64,000 nt of DNA from NCBI RefSeq assembly GCF_030296575.1, contig NZ_AP027729.1:3286001-3350000 (forward strand), given 5' to 3'. The translations under genes were made by a program, and so were the position numbers. The notes under the pieces were generated by a model. The model was not told the origin of the DNA, did no database searches, and saw only the letters and a list, made by a program, of their open reading frames with translations. Source of the stretch: Paraoerskovia sediminicola. Its GTDB lineage: Bacteria; Actinomycetota; Actinomycetes; Actinomycetales; Cellulomonadaceae. The first letter of the stretch is position 1, and every line of letters starts with the position of its first letter. Of this stretch, positions 1-9,585 are shown in pieces.

Positions 1-285
1 CCACCACACCCCGCGAACGAGCCTGTGTCGCGACGTTTTCACCCATCACCGCAGGTCACGCTCGTGGGGTGAAGTGGAGGACGTCGGCGCGCGCGACCGT
101 CCCGGACCGCGCCCAAAAGGTCCGAAACCGACATTGCACGCCCGTGCGGCGCCCCGTGGGGCGTCTCTCGGGTGCGGACGAGCGCCCTGCAGGACCGGGT
201 GGAGCGATGTGGAGCACGACCACGCGCTCGGCGGAACTGCCTCGACTACGATCGCTGGACCATCACAGACCGACGGAGGCCCCTG
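1..285. other. Intergenic stretch at the window edge
   Basis: I see no convincing gene here; frames that run through it look like GC-rich shadows. The right end holds the ribosome-binding site GGAGG (275-279) of the moxR gene. Two GTGGRG hexamers (64-69 and 74-79) lie 10 bp apart, but that is too little to call an operator. Confidence 0.45.
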
Positions 286-1275
286 GTGATCCCCGAGAGC
301 GCGACCCTCGAGCCGAGCGCTGCCGCGGCCGAGCTCGTCGACATCACGACCCGCATCAGGGCGGAGGTCGGTACCGCTCTCACCGGTGGCGACGAGGTGA
401 CGACCGTGGCGCTGGCGGTGCTGCTCGCCGAGGGCCACCTGCTGATCGAGGACGTCCCGGGCGTCGGCAAGACCACGCTGGCCAAGTCGATCGCGCGGGC
501 GCTCGACGGGGTCGTCGGGCGGATCCAGTTCACCCCCGACCTCCTGCCGAGCGACCTGACCGGCGTCAGCGTCTACCGCATGGAGTCGCAGCGGTTCGAG
601 TTCCGGCAGGGCCCGGTCTTCGCGAACATCGTGATCGGCGACGAGATCAACCGCGCCTCGCCGAAGACCCAGTCCGCCCTCCTCGAGTGCATGGAGGAGG
701 GTCAGGTCACCGTGGACGGGACCACGCACCCTCTCCCCCGACCGTTCCTGGTCGTCGCGACCCAGAACCCGGTCGAGATGGACGGCACCTATCCCCTGCC
801 CGAGGCCCAGCGGGACCGGTTCATGGCCCGCGTCAGCGTCGGCTACCCGTCCGGCGACGACGAGGTGACCATGCTCGACCGCCGCGACGACCACGACCCC
901 GTGCAGGACATCCGCCCCGTCACGGACGTCGCGACCATGACCCGGCTCGCGGCGACGACCCGCCACGTCCACGCCTCCGTCGCCGTGAAGGAGTACGTCG
1001 TGGATCTCGTCTCAGCGACGCGGAAGCACCCGGCGCTGCGGCTCGGGGCCTCGCCCCGGGCGTCGCTCCAGCTGCTGCGGGCCGCGCGCGCCGTGGCCGC
1101 CCTGGACGGTCGGGACCACGTCCTGCCGGACGACGTCCAACGGCTCGCGGTGCCTGTCCTCGCCCACCGGCTGATCCTCACCACCGAGTCACGCCTCAAC
1201 GGGATCGCTGCGAGCGACGTCGTCCAGGAGGTCGTCCGGGCGACGCCCGTCGGGCCGGCGCGGCCGCGAGCCTGA
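286..1275 (+). CDS. moxR: MoxR-family AAA+ ATPase
   Basis: Cytoplasmic AAA+ ATPase of 329 aa. Walker A (GVGKTT) is near residues 59-64 and Walker B (VIGDEINRA) near 116-124, followed by the ATQNP sensor-like segment and a C-terminal lid. GTG 286 is chosen as start because GGAGG at 275-279 sits six bases upstream; an in-frame extension to 172 has no such site. MoxR proteins are thought to act as chaperones that remodel partner proteins or protein complexes, and are very often encoded with DUF58 and transglutaminase-like proteins. That is the arrangement here: the stop at 1275 is followed at once by the DUF58 start at 1277. The substrate cannot be told from sequence. Confidence 0.93.
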   Translation: MIPESATLEPSAAAAELVDITTRIRAEVGTALTGGDEVTTVALAVLLAEGHLLIEDVPGVGKTTLAKSIARALDGVVGRIQFTPDLLPSDLTGVSVYRMESQRFEFRQGPVFANIVIGDEINRASPKTQSALLECMEEGQVTVDGTTHPLPRPFLVVATQNPVEMDGTYPLPEAQRDRFMARVSVGYPSGDDEVTMLDRRDDHDPVQDIRPVTDVATMTRLAATTRHVHASVAVKEYVVDLVSATRKHPALRLGASPRASLQLLRAARAVAALDGRDHVLPDDVQRLAVPVLAHRLILTTESRLNGIAASDVVQEVVRATPVGPARPRA

Positions 1276-1276
1276 G

Positions 1277-2616
1277 GTGGCGGTACCGCGGGGCAGGGCA
1301 CGCCCGTCGGTCAGGCTCACACGTCGGGGGTGGGGACTGTCCGTCGGCGGCGCGATCGTGACCGCTGCCGGTGTGGCGCTGTCGCTCCCGGACGTCCTCG
1401 CCCTCGGAGTCGCCGGCGTCTGCGCGGTCGCGGTCGGCGCGATCTGGCTCGCCGTCACGCCGGTCGACCGTGGACGACTCGCCGTCGAGGCGCGTCGGTT
1501 CTTCACTCCCGACCCGGTCGCCCGGCGCCGGGTGACGACCGCCCGGCTGACCATCACCTCTGCCGGACCTGCCCGGAGCGCCGCCGGCCGGATCTCCGGG
1601 CTCCGGGTCGCCGAGCAGGCCGCGCCCGAGGTGTGCGGGGACGACCCGCTGCGCGCCCGGGTGCACCGCGAGGGTCGCACCATGACGGTGTCGTACGACC
1701 TGCGCCCCCGCGACGCGGCCGGTGGACGGTCGGGCCCCTGGTCGCCGAGCGCAACGACGCCCTGGGTCTCGTGTCCTCCCGGCAGCTCCTCGGCGCGCCG
1801 ACGACCCTCTCCGTCCGACCGGCGACCGTGCCGCTCCCGATCCGGTCGGCGGGCATGCTCGCCGAGGCCCAACGGACGGTCCACGGACGCGGAGCGGCGT
1901 CACCCGAGGACACCCTGGTGCGCGAGTACACCGTCGGCGACGACCCGCGACGCGTCCACTGGACGAGCGCGGCCCGGCACGGCCGCCTCATGGTGCGGGC
2001 CGAGGAGAGCGCCGGGCTCCCCGAGGCCACGGTGCTGCTCGACCCGGCCCTCTTGCTGGCACCACGGGGCCCGGCTCGGGACCAGGCCCGGGCCGCGAGG
2101 CCGGACGCATCGAGATCGACGCTCGCGGACTGGGCGGTCGACCTCGGCGCATCGGTCGCCCTCAGCCTGCTCGACGCCGGCTACCGGACCCGGCTCGTGG
2201 GCCCTGACGGACGGTCCGACTCCTTCGACTTCGGCTCGCCGCGCACCGCGCTCGGGACGGAGCACCTGTTCGACGTCGCCACGGACCTCGCCGCCCCCGA
2301 GGACGCCGCCGAGGCGACGTCCGTCGCGGCGGTCTCGGTCCGGCGGCTCCGAGGTGCCCGCCACCGCGGCGAGATCGTCGTCGCGCTCGTCGCCCGTGCG
2401 ACCGCCTCGACCCCCGGCCTCGTGGCACTGGGGGCGTCGGGCCCGACCAGCACCCTGCTGATCCATGGCGGTACGGCGCCGTCCCCGGAGGACCTCCGGT
2501 CCCTCGCGGCGCTGCGTACCGCCGGCCACCGGGCGTCCGCGGTGCCCGCCGGCTGCGCGATCCCGGAGGCATGGTCCCGGGCCGAGCTCCTCGGCGGGAT
2601 CGGTGGGCGATCATGA
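1277..2616 (+). CDS. DUF58 domain protein (frame broken once)
   Basis: Membrane-anchored DUF58 protein, 446 aa once one base is restored. Two hydrophobic segments lie in the first 60 residues, and the family motif GDDPRRVHW is in the second half. Codons read in one frame from GTG 1277 to about 1705, then continue in the next frame to the stop at 2616. Restoring one C in the run CCCCC (1705-1709) gives the expected RPPRRGRWTVGP junction, so a sequencing deletion is likelier than a pseudogene. DUF58 proteins are partners of MoxR ATPases; some carry a von Willebrand-like fold. The start lies one base after the moxR stop, and the end overlaps the next gene by ATGA, so the three genes form one operon. 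Confidence 0.88.
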
Positions 2617-4894
2617 GGGCCGTGTGGTGGCGCACGCTGCTCGCCGGCGTGCTGCTCGCGGTGGCTGCCGCCGCCTCGCTCCGCGCCCTGGCCCCGGTCG
2701 TCAGCCCGGGTCCGTGGACGGATCAGATCACCGCAGCGATCCTCGGCGTCGCGGCGGTCGTCACAGCGAGCAGGATCGTGCAGGACGCCGTACGCGGAGG
2801 CACCCGGACCCTGCCCGGAGCCCTGGTGCCCACGGCGATCGGGACGCTCGCGGCGGTGTGGGTCGTCCTGGCGCGCTACGGCTCCGCGACGGGGAGCTTC
2901 GACCCGGCGGTCGGCCTCGCCTCCCTCGGCCGCGCAGCGGACCGGCTCGGTGCGGCACGTCGCCTCACCATCGACGAGGTCGCGCCGATCCTCCCGTCCG
3001 TCCCGATCGTGCTCGCGGTCGCTGCCGCCACGCTCGCCGCGCTGCTGCTCGCCGATCTGCTCGTCCACGCGACGGGGACACCCGCGCTCGCGTTCCTGCC
3101 GCTCGTCGCCCTGTGGACGCCGGCGCTGGTCGTCGAGCAGGAGATCCCGCTCCTGAGCTTCGCAGTGACCGTGCTCTGCCTGCTCCTCGTGCTCGCCCTC
3201 GCGCCCCAGCACGCCTCGTCCGGGCGTCGCCGGGAGGACCGGTCGGCCGCCGGACTGCCCCAGATCGCGGCGGTGGCTGCCGTCGCGGTCGGTGTCACCG
3301 GGGTCGCGGTCGGCGCGGGAGCGTGGGGGCGCGCGCCGACCTGGGTCTCGACAGCTCGTGGTCGCAGCTCTTCGCGACCGAGGGCCGCAGCGTGCGGCTC
3401 TCCGACGACCTCGACATGCTCCGCAACCTCGGCCCGCGGTCGGACGACGTCGTCCTCACCTACACCACGGGAGAGGGCGACGACCTCGCCTCGCCCCTGC
3501 GGGTGTACACGGCGACGGCCTTCGACGGCACCCGCTGGTCACGCGGGAGCTCCAGCGGCGGCGTCCAGTTCTCCGACGACGAGGTGCTGTGGCCGGAGGA
3601 CCCGGGCGACGACGGCGAGGCAGCGCGCATCGACGTCACGCTGGAGAACTTCCGTGACTCGCTCCTGCCGATCACGACGGACCCGCGCCGGGTCCTCGCC
3701 GACGGCCGGTGGGTCTACAGCGACGACCGGGACCAGGTCCAGTCCGAGAGCCCGAACGACCAGGGCTACACGTACGCGGTCGAGACCTACGTGCGTCCGC
3801 TCGACCCGGAGTCGCTTCGCGCTGCCGAGGGCCCCGACCCCGACGACGACCGATACCTCGAGGTGCCCGAGACGTCGTCCGCCGAGCAGGTCGCGGAGCT
3901 CGCACGGAGCATCACCGCCGACGAGACCACCCGGTACGACCAGGCGTTGACCCTGCAGACGTACCTGCGTGACACCACCAGGTTCACCTACTCGACGGAG
4001 GTCCCCAGCCCCGACGCGGACGACGCCGTGTGGACGTTCCTCCAGGACCGCACCGGGTACTGCGTGCAGTTCGCCACGGCGATGACCGTGATGGCCCGGG
4101 ACCTCGGCATCCCGGCGCGACTCGCCGTCGGGTTCCTCCCCGGGCGCCGCGACATCGGCACCTCGACGTACGAGGTGACCGGGCGCCGCTCCCACGCGTG
4201 GCCGGAGCTGTACTTCCCTGGTTCGGGTTGGGTGCGCTTCGAGCCGACGCCCAGCATCCAGACCGGCCCGGCACCGGGGTACGCCGATCCGCTGCTGCAG
4301 GGAGGCGCCGTACCGACACAGGTCCCAGAGCCCGTCCCGTCGGCCGAGACCACCGACGCCTCGGCCGAGCCGGAGGAGAGCTCCGCCGCTCCCACGCTCG
4401 TCGAGGCTGCGGATCCGGGAGCCTCCGACTCCCAGCAGTCGCAGCGCTGGTCCGTCCTCCTGCTGGCTGCCGGCGGCGTCCTGCTGGTCGGTGCGGCGGT
4501 CGTCCTGGCCCTGCGGCGCCGACAGCGGCGGCACGAGCCGGTCCGCTCAGACGCCGAGCGGACATGGACCGAGGTGCGTTCGAGACTCGGCGCGATGGCG
4601 ATGGACTGGCCGGAATCGGTCCCGCCGGGCCAGGTACCCGCGTGGGTCTCGGGCGAGATCTTCACCCGGACCGGGCGTGACGCCCCCGAGGATCTGGTCG
4701 AGGAGGTCGCGAACCTCGGGAGGATCGTGGCCGACGAACGCTATGCGCAGTCGGCCGGGACGGTGGACCGGGCCACCCTCGACACGCTGGCGTCGACGAT
4801 CGTCAGCGGCGTGGCGGACGAGCTCAGCGCCCGTCCTCCCCACGCCGACGGTCCCACCGCTCCTCGAGGCGCTCGAGGAAGCCGGAACGCTTGA
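2613..4894 (+). CDS. TgpA-like transmembrane transglutaminase-domain protein (frame broken once)
   Basis: About 760 aa after correction. Five or more membrane helices occupy roughly the first 230 residues, then an extracytoplasmic transglutaminase-like core with the Cys in GYCVQFA, the His in RSHAW and the GWVRFEPTP segment, then one more helix and a cytoplasmic tail. The frame changes at GGGGG (3325-3329); one added G joins the halves. ATG 2613 overlaps the DUF58 stop (ATGA). The family is often encoded with moxR and DUF58 and may act in envelope protein processing, but the reaction is unproved. The last 71 bases overlap the convergent DUF3040 gene. Confidence 0.88.
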
Positions 4895-5234
4895 CCGGGG
4901 CCTGGGGCGCGGGACGCGGCTGCGTGCCTCCGTCGTCCTTGACGACGCCCTGAGGGCCCTTCGGGGTCTTGGGGCGCGAGAGGGCGAACAGGACGCCGGC
5001 GAACATGAGCGCGAACCCCGCGACTCCGATGACGATCCCGACGACGTCGGGGCTGAGCATCACTCCGACGACGAGAAGCAGCAGGCCTACCACGACCCCG
5101 GCGCCGGCCGCGAGCCAGCGAAGGCCCGATCGTCGTTCGCTGGAGCGCATCGTCGTGGCCAACCGAGGGTCGTCCGACGTCAGCGCGCGTTCCATCTGCT
5201 CAAGTACCCGCTGCTCGTACTCAGAGAGAGGCAT
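4824..5234 (-). CDS. DUF3040 membrane protein
   Basis: Small protein of 136 aa. The N-terminus (MPLSEYEQRVLEQME) is the conserved soluble part of DUF3040, followed by two adjacent hydrophobic segments near residues 40-85 and a charged tail rich in Arg and Glu. ATG 5234 gives this canonical N-terminus. DUF3040 is widespread in actinobacteria; its function is not known. It lies 38 bases downstream of dinB on the same strand and could be the last gene of the SOS-controlled operon, although it is often found near cell-division genes in other genomes. Its 3' end overlaps the transglutaminase gene on the other strand. Confidence 0.88.
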   Translation of the reverse strand: MPLSEYEQRVLEQMERALTSDDPRLATTMRSSERRSGLRWLAAGAGVVVGLLLLVVGVMLSPDVVGIVIGVAGFALMFAGVLFALSRPKTPKGPQGVVKDDGGTQPRPAPQAPVKRSGFLERLEERWDRRRGEDGR

Positions 5235-5272
5235 GAAGACCCCCGGTTGTCTCAGACACGTCGTGTGAACTC

Positions 5273-6532
5273 CTAGGATAGGCCGTTCGACGACCTGGTG
5301 GTAGTCGGGGACCCACGACCCGCACCGAGGGCGACGGAACCTGCCCCGAAGCGCCGACGTACGTCGTCGACCGCCGACTCGACGTCCCTGCGCGAACCCG
5401 TCCGCGCGTCCAGAGACTCGGCCAGGGTCGGCTGGACGACCGCGGTCGCCCGGGGCAGGAGCGACTCGGCGCGGACCCCGACGAGCCGCACCGCGAGGCC
5501 TCCTCGGTCGACACCTGCGACCAGCTCGCGCGCCACCCTGTGGAGGTCCGCCGCGACGTCCGTCGCCGGGTCGAGAGTCCTGGACCGCGTGACCGTCCGG
5601 AAGTCGCTCGTGCGCACCTTCACGCTGACGGTCCTGGCGAGCAATCCGTGAGACCGGAGCCGCCCCGCACAGCGGTCTGCGAGCAGGAGCAGCTCTCGCC
5701 CGATCACGGCGGCATCCCGCAGGTCGCTCGAGAAGGTTCGCTCCGCACCGATCGACCGCTCGGTCCGCGTCGCCACGACCGGTCGAGGATCTCGTCCGTG
5801 GGCCAGGTCGTGCAGGTGTGCGCCGTGGACCTTCCCGACGGCCGCCTGCACCACCGCCACGTCCTCGTCCGCGAGCTGCGCGACCGTCGTGATGCCCCAG
5901 CGCGCGAGCGCCGCCCCCGTACGCTCCCCCACCCCGCTCAGCGCCCCGACGGGAAGCTCCCTGAGGAACGCGACGGACCTGTCGGACGGGACCAGCAGCA
6001 CCCCGTTCGGCTTCGCGTGGGTGGACGCGAGCTTTGCCACGAGCTTGCTCGCGCCGATGCCCACGGAGCACGTGATGCCGTGCTCGCGCTCGACCTGCGC
6101 GCGGAGCCCGGCCGCGATGGCCGACGGCGCCCCGAGCCGCCGGCGGGCACCCGAGACGTCGAGGTACGCCTCGTCGACGCTCACCTGCTCCACGATGGGA
6201 GTGATCCCTCGTACGAGGTCGAGCACGGCCGACGACACCCGCAGGTACTCCCGGTGGTCCGGCGGCACCACGACAGCCGTAGGGCACCGGCGGAGCGCGA
6301 TCTTCATCGGCATCGCCGACTGGACCCCGAACGCACGCGCCTCGTACGTCGCGGCCAGCACGACGCCGCGTCCCGCGCCGCCCACGATCACGCAGCGGCC
6401 CCGCAGCTCCGGTCGTCGAGCCACCTCGACGGAGGCGAAGAACGCGTCGAGGTCGACGTGCAGGACCGAGGCACCCGACTCGTCGTCGCCCCAGCTCCGT
6501 CGGACGCTCGAAGCGCGGGGGCCCCGGCTCAT
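5273..6532 (-). CDS. dinB: DNA polymerase IV (Y-family, translesion)
   Basis: Error-prone Y-family polymerase, 419 aa, full length. The catalytic carboxylates are visible in HVDLDAFFASVE (Asp27) and SVDEAYLD (Asp120, Glu121). Thumb and little-finger regions follow, including a GVGERT hairpin segment. The usual C-terminal clamp-binding motif (QL-x-LF type) is only weakly matched by VVQPTLAE near residue 360. The gene begins 19 bases after the HEPN-protein gene, so both should be read from the LexA-controlled promoter upstream of that gene. Induction by DNA damage is inferred from the box at 7023-7038. Confidence 0.95.
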   Translation of the reverse strand: MSRGPRASSVRRSWGDDESGASVLHVDLDAFFASVEVARRPELRGRCVIVGGAGRGVVLAATYEARAFGVQSAMPMKIALRRCPTAVVVPPDHREYLRVSSAVLDLVRGITPIVEQVSVDEAYLDVSGARRRLGAPSAIAAGLRAQVEREHGITCSVGIGASKLVAKLASTHAKPNGVLLVPSDRSVAFLRELPVGALSGVGERTGAALARWGITTVAQLADEDVAVVQAAVGKVHGAHLHDLAHGRDPRPVVATRTERSIGAERTFSSDLRDAAVIGRELLLLADRCAGRLRSHGLLARTVSVKVRTSDFRTVTRSRTLDPATDVAADLHRVARELVAGVDRGGLAVRLVGVRAESLLPRATAVVQPTLAESLDARTGSRRDVESAVDDVRRRFGAGSVALGAGRGSPTTTRSSNGLS

Positions 6533-6551
6533 CGCGTGGGTCCGGGCGGGT

Positions 6552-6995
6552 TCACGACGCGACCAGCCGCAGCGGGTACACGACGAAGCGCGCTCCGGGG
6601 TCGATCAGCATCGCGACCTCGTCCCGGAAGTCCTCGGCGCAGGCCACGAGCTCGTCGGCCCGGGACATCTCCGTCGTCAGCGCACGCCCGGTGTCGATCG
6701 CGGCCCGCTCGGCGGCGCTCCCCTCGAAGTACTGGGCCCACCGCGCCAGCTCCGGCTCGACATGGGAGAGCATCTGCCACACCGTCCGGAGCCGCGACCG
6801 GGTCGAGGGCCGCCCCTTCAGCGTGACGACGGCAGCGGCCGCCCGCAGCGCACCGAGGTGCGCGTGCCTGAACCGGTCGGATGCGTCCGTCGCGCGTGAT
6901 GCGGCGACGAGCTCGGCGTCCGCCCGCGCCAGCAGGCGAGTGACGTCTCTCGACAGCGGTGCGCCCGGCGCCCCGCCCTGCGTCAGTGCCGACAT
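6552..6995 (-). CDS. SAV_6107-like HEPN-domain protein
   Basis: Predicted soluble all-alpha protein of 147 aa with HEPN-like content, resembling the small SAV_6107-type proteins found before dinB in many actinobacteria. ATG 6995 is chosen because GGAGG lies six bases upstream; an in-frame GTG at 7007 would overlap that site. No catalytic motif of HEPN ribonucleases (R-x4-6-H) is obvious. First gene of the HEPN-dinB run and directly under a perfect LexA box, so it should be damage-inducible. The function is unknown; a role as a DinB accessory factor is only an inference from linkage. Confidence 0.78.
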   Translation of the reverse strand: MSALTQGGAPGAPLSRDVTRLLARADAELVAASRATDASDRFRHAHLGALRAAAAVVTLKGRPSTRSRLRTVWQMLSHVEPELARWAQYFEGSAAERAAIDTGRALTTEMSRADELVACAEDFRDEVAMLIDPGARFVVYPLRLVAS

Positions 6996-7022
6996 CTCGA
7001 CCTCCACCTCTCCGCACCATTA

Positions 7023-7038
7023 TCGAACACCTGTTCGA
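7023..7038. promoter_or_regulatory. LexA-binding SOS box (perfect palindrome)
   Basis: TCGAACACCTGTTCGA is an exact match to the actinobacterial and Bacillus-type SOS consensus (TCGAAC, four bases, GTTCGA). It lies 28 bases upstream of the HEPN-dinB operon start (6995) and 49 bases upstream of the divergent gene at 7087, so it could control both. Confidence 0.9.
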
Positions 7039-7074
7039 TTCCTGTCAACGGTCCGGGTCGGCCGCGACCACGTC

Positions 7075-7080
7075 TACCGT
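7075..7080 (+). promoter_or_regulatory. -10 element of a leaderless promoter
   Basis: TACCGT ends six bases before ATG 7087, the spacing expected when transcription starts at the initiation codon. No good -35 hexamer is seen and no ribosome-binding site precedes the ATG. Confidence 0.5.
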
Positions 7081-7086
7081 GTGCCC

Positions 7087-7991
7087 ATGGCCCGTTCCCG
7101 CTCGCGATCACGTTCCGGTGCACAGCGCCAAGAGAACACCTCGCCACCGACACTGCCGGTCGGCGACGTCCCGACCTCGACCGGTCACGTCAGGCTCGAG
7201 CGTGACCCGGACCTCCCGACCGGGGTGACGGTCGTGGTCAACGGCGTGCCGAGCTCCTACGTCGACCTCGCCGACCCCGGCCTGCTCACCTTCGAGTACA
7301 TGCAGCAGATGGCGGCGCTGATCGAGGGCCTCACGCCGGGCACGGCGGGCCTGAGCGCCGTCCACCTCGGCGCCGCCGGCTGCACGCTCGCCCGGTGGAT
7401 CGAGCACGAGCGCCCGGACTCCCGGCAGATCGGGGTCGACATCGACGCCACGCTCCTCGAGCTCGTGCGAGGGTGGTTCGCCCTCCCCGGTCACCACGGC
7501 TGCGCCTGCGCACCGGCGACGCGCGCGAGGTGCTCGCGACCCTGCCGACAGGACGCTCGGACGTCGTGGTCAGGGACGTGTTCGACGGCGACGCCACGCC
7601 ACCCCACGTCACGACCACGGAGTTCGTCGAGGACGTCCGCCGCGTGCTCCGTCCGGGCGGGGTGTATCTCGCCAACTGCGCGGACCGTCCGCCGCTGCAC
7701 CGGCTGCGCGCAGAGGTCGCCACGTTCAGGGAGGTGTTCGGCGACGCCGTCGCGGTCGTCGCCGAGCCCGCGCTGCTGCGCTCGCGCCGGTACGGGAACT
7801 TCGTGCTCGCCGGGATCGCGCCCGTCGAGGACGAGCGGACCGAGGGGACGCAGGATCCGCTCGCGGACCTCGGCTCCGCGGCCCTCGAGCGCGCACTGCG
7901 CTCGTTGTCGGTACCCGCACGGATCGTGCACGGCCCCGACACCAAGGCCCTCGCCGGGTCAACCCGACCGCTGCGCGACCCGATGGCGTGA
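7087..7991 (+). CDS. Spermidine-synthase-like methyltransferase-fold protein (frame broken once)
   Basis: About 301 aa after correction. An N-terminal beta-rich part is followed by a Rossmann fold with a glycine-containing motif I (HLGAAGCTL), an acidic strand end (GVDIDATLLEL), then RTGDARE and VVVRDVFDGD, as in spermidine synthases. The frame changes at CCCC (7485-7488); one added C gives the family-like SPRLRLRTGDAR. Actinobacterial proteins of this class are often called spermidine synthase-like but need not make polyamines. No S-adenosylmethionine decarboxylase gene is nearby. Start ATG 7087 follows a -10 hexamer closely, suggesting a leaderless mRNA. Its promoter region shares the LexA box of the dinB operon. 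Confidence 0.8.
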
Positions 7992-8025
7992 ACCCCGAGC
8001 CGCCGCGGCACGACGCCTCTCGGGG

Positions 8026-8987
8026 TCAGTCGCCCTTCTGGCGCAGATAGCGCTCGAACTCCGCGCCCAGCTCGTCCGCGGTCGGGATCGGGGTCTGGGC
8101 GGCCAGCAGGCTGTCCTGCCCGACGGAGCGCGCGAACGCGTCGTACTGCTCCTCGAGTGCCTGCACGACGGCCAGCACCTCTTCCGACTCCGCGACCTGC
8201 CGGCGCACCTCGTCGTTGGCCTCGTCGACGGCGTCGCTCAGCGCCGCCGAGCGGAGGTCGAGCCCGGTGGACCGCTCGATCTCCGCCAGCGCCACGGCAG
8301 CGGCCGGGGGAACGGGGACTGCGCGAGGTAGTGCGGCACGTGCACCGCGTACCCCAGCGCGTCGTGGCCGCGCTGGCCCAGCCGGAGCTCGAGCAGCGCC
8401 GCGGCGCTGGACGGCACCTTGACCTTGCCGAACCAGGCCGAGGCCTCTCCGACCAGGGACGGCGTCGTCGCGTGCGCCGTGGTGGTGAGCGGACGGGTGT
8501 GCGGGACCCCCATCGGCACGCCGTGCACGGTCGCCGAGAGCGAGACGCCGAACCTCTCCACGATCTGGATCACCGCGGCGACGAAACGCTCCCACTGCAG
8601 GTCGGGCTCGAAGCCGTGGAGCACCAGGAACCCGGTCCCCTCCGCGTCGCGCACGTGGTCGATAGCCAGGTAGGGCTCGTCGTAGTCGCTCCAGGTGTTG
8701 ACGTCGAACGTCATGGTCGAGCGCTTGGAGCGGTAGTCGAGCAGCTCGTCGACGTCGAACGTCACGAGCCGAGTGCTGTCGAGCTCCGACCGGAGGTGGT
8801 CCAGCACCAGCTCGCCGACGTTGCCGGCGTCGACGAAGCCTCGCAGAGCGTGGATCAGCACAGGGCCGACCGCGCCGTCGGGCGCGTGGGCGAGCGTCCC
8901 CAGCTCGGCCTCCACGGCCTGCTCGTCGACCTCGTAGATCTCGCGCGGGTCACGCACCGAACCATTCCTCTCGTCGTCGTTCGACAT
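8026..8987 (-). CDS. PAC2 family protein (frame broken once)
   Basis: About 320 aa after correction. PAC2 is the fold of eukaryotic proteasome-assembly chaperones and of a broad actinobacterial family; typical segments are VLIHALRGFVDAGN near the N-terminus, YLAIDHVRDAEGT and FVAAVIQIVERFG in the middle, and a C-terminal region rich in Glu and Ala (QVAESEEVLAVVQALEEQY). The frame changes at GGGGG (8306-8310); one added base restores FPPAAAVALAEIE. ATG 8987 starts the protein; more upstream starts lack support. The actinobacterial function is unknown. It ends 34 bases from the convergent spermidine-synthase-like gene. Confidence 0.85.
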
Positions 8988-9075
8988 CGCACCGAGCGTG
9001 TCTCGTCGGCTGCAACGCACGGCGCCCGCCGATGCTTCCCGGGAACGGCGCCGGGATCCTCCCCGGGCGCGACGA

Positions 9076-9513
9076 TCAGTGGGAGGGCCGCACCACGGAC
9101 ACGAAGAAGTCGTCGATCTGTCGGACGACGTCGATGAACCGTTCGAAGTCCACCGGCTTCGTCACGTACGCGTTCGCGTGGAGCGCATAGCTGCGGACGA
9201 CGTCCTCCTCAGCCTCGGACGTGGTCAGCACGACGACCGGGATCGTGCGCAGGTCCTCGTCGTCCTTGAGGGCGGCCAGCACCTCGCGGCCGTCCATGCG
9301 GGGCAGGTTGAGGTCGAGCAGGATCAGGTCGGGCTTCGGCGCGTCGGCGTGCTCGCCCTCGCGGCGCAGGAACTCCATGGCACTCACGCCGTCGGAGACC
9401 ACCGAGAGCCGGTTCGTGACCTTGTGCTCCTCGAAGGCCTCGCGGGTCATGAGCACGTCACCCGGGTCGTCCTCGACGAGCAGCACATCGATCGCCCTGG
9501 CCGTTCCGTTCAT
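9076..9513 (-). CDS. Single-domain response regulator
   Basis: A stand-alone receiver domain of 145 aa. The acidic pocket VEDD (residues 13-16), phosphoacceptor Asp67 in [13 protein letters not shown], the Thr in VVLTTSE and the Lys in YVTKP are all present. There is no output domain, as in Rcp1-type regulators that pass phosphate on or act by protein contacts. ATG 9513 is preceded by GGGAGG at suitable distance. It lies 72 bases downstream of the histidine kinase gene on the same strand and is the likely partner of that kinase. Confidence 0.93.
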   Translation of the reverse strand: MNGTARAIDVLLVEDDPGDVLMTREAFEEHKVTNRLSVVSDGVSAMEFLRREGEHADAPKPDLILLDLNLPRMDGREVLAALKDDEDLRTIPVVVLTTSEAEEDVVRSYALHANAYVTKPVDFERFIDVVRQIDDFFVSVVRPSH

Positions 9514-9585
9514 CGCGCCTCCCACGGTCTGATCCCCCGAACAAGCTTCGCCGGTCGACCCACGGGTCGCGGCGCGCGCTCGATC

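Noticed and set aside
64..79. Two GTGGRG hexamers with 10-bp spacing, like MraZ operator repeats
   Set aside because: Only two units, the third position does not match, and mraZ itself is not in the window.
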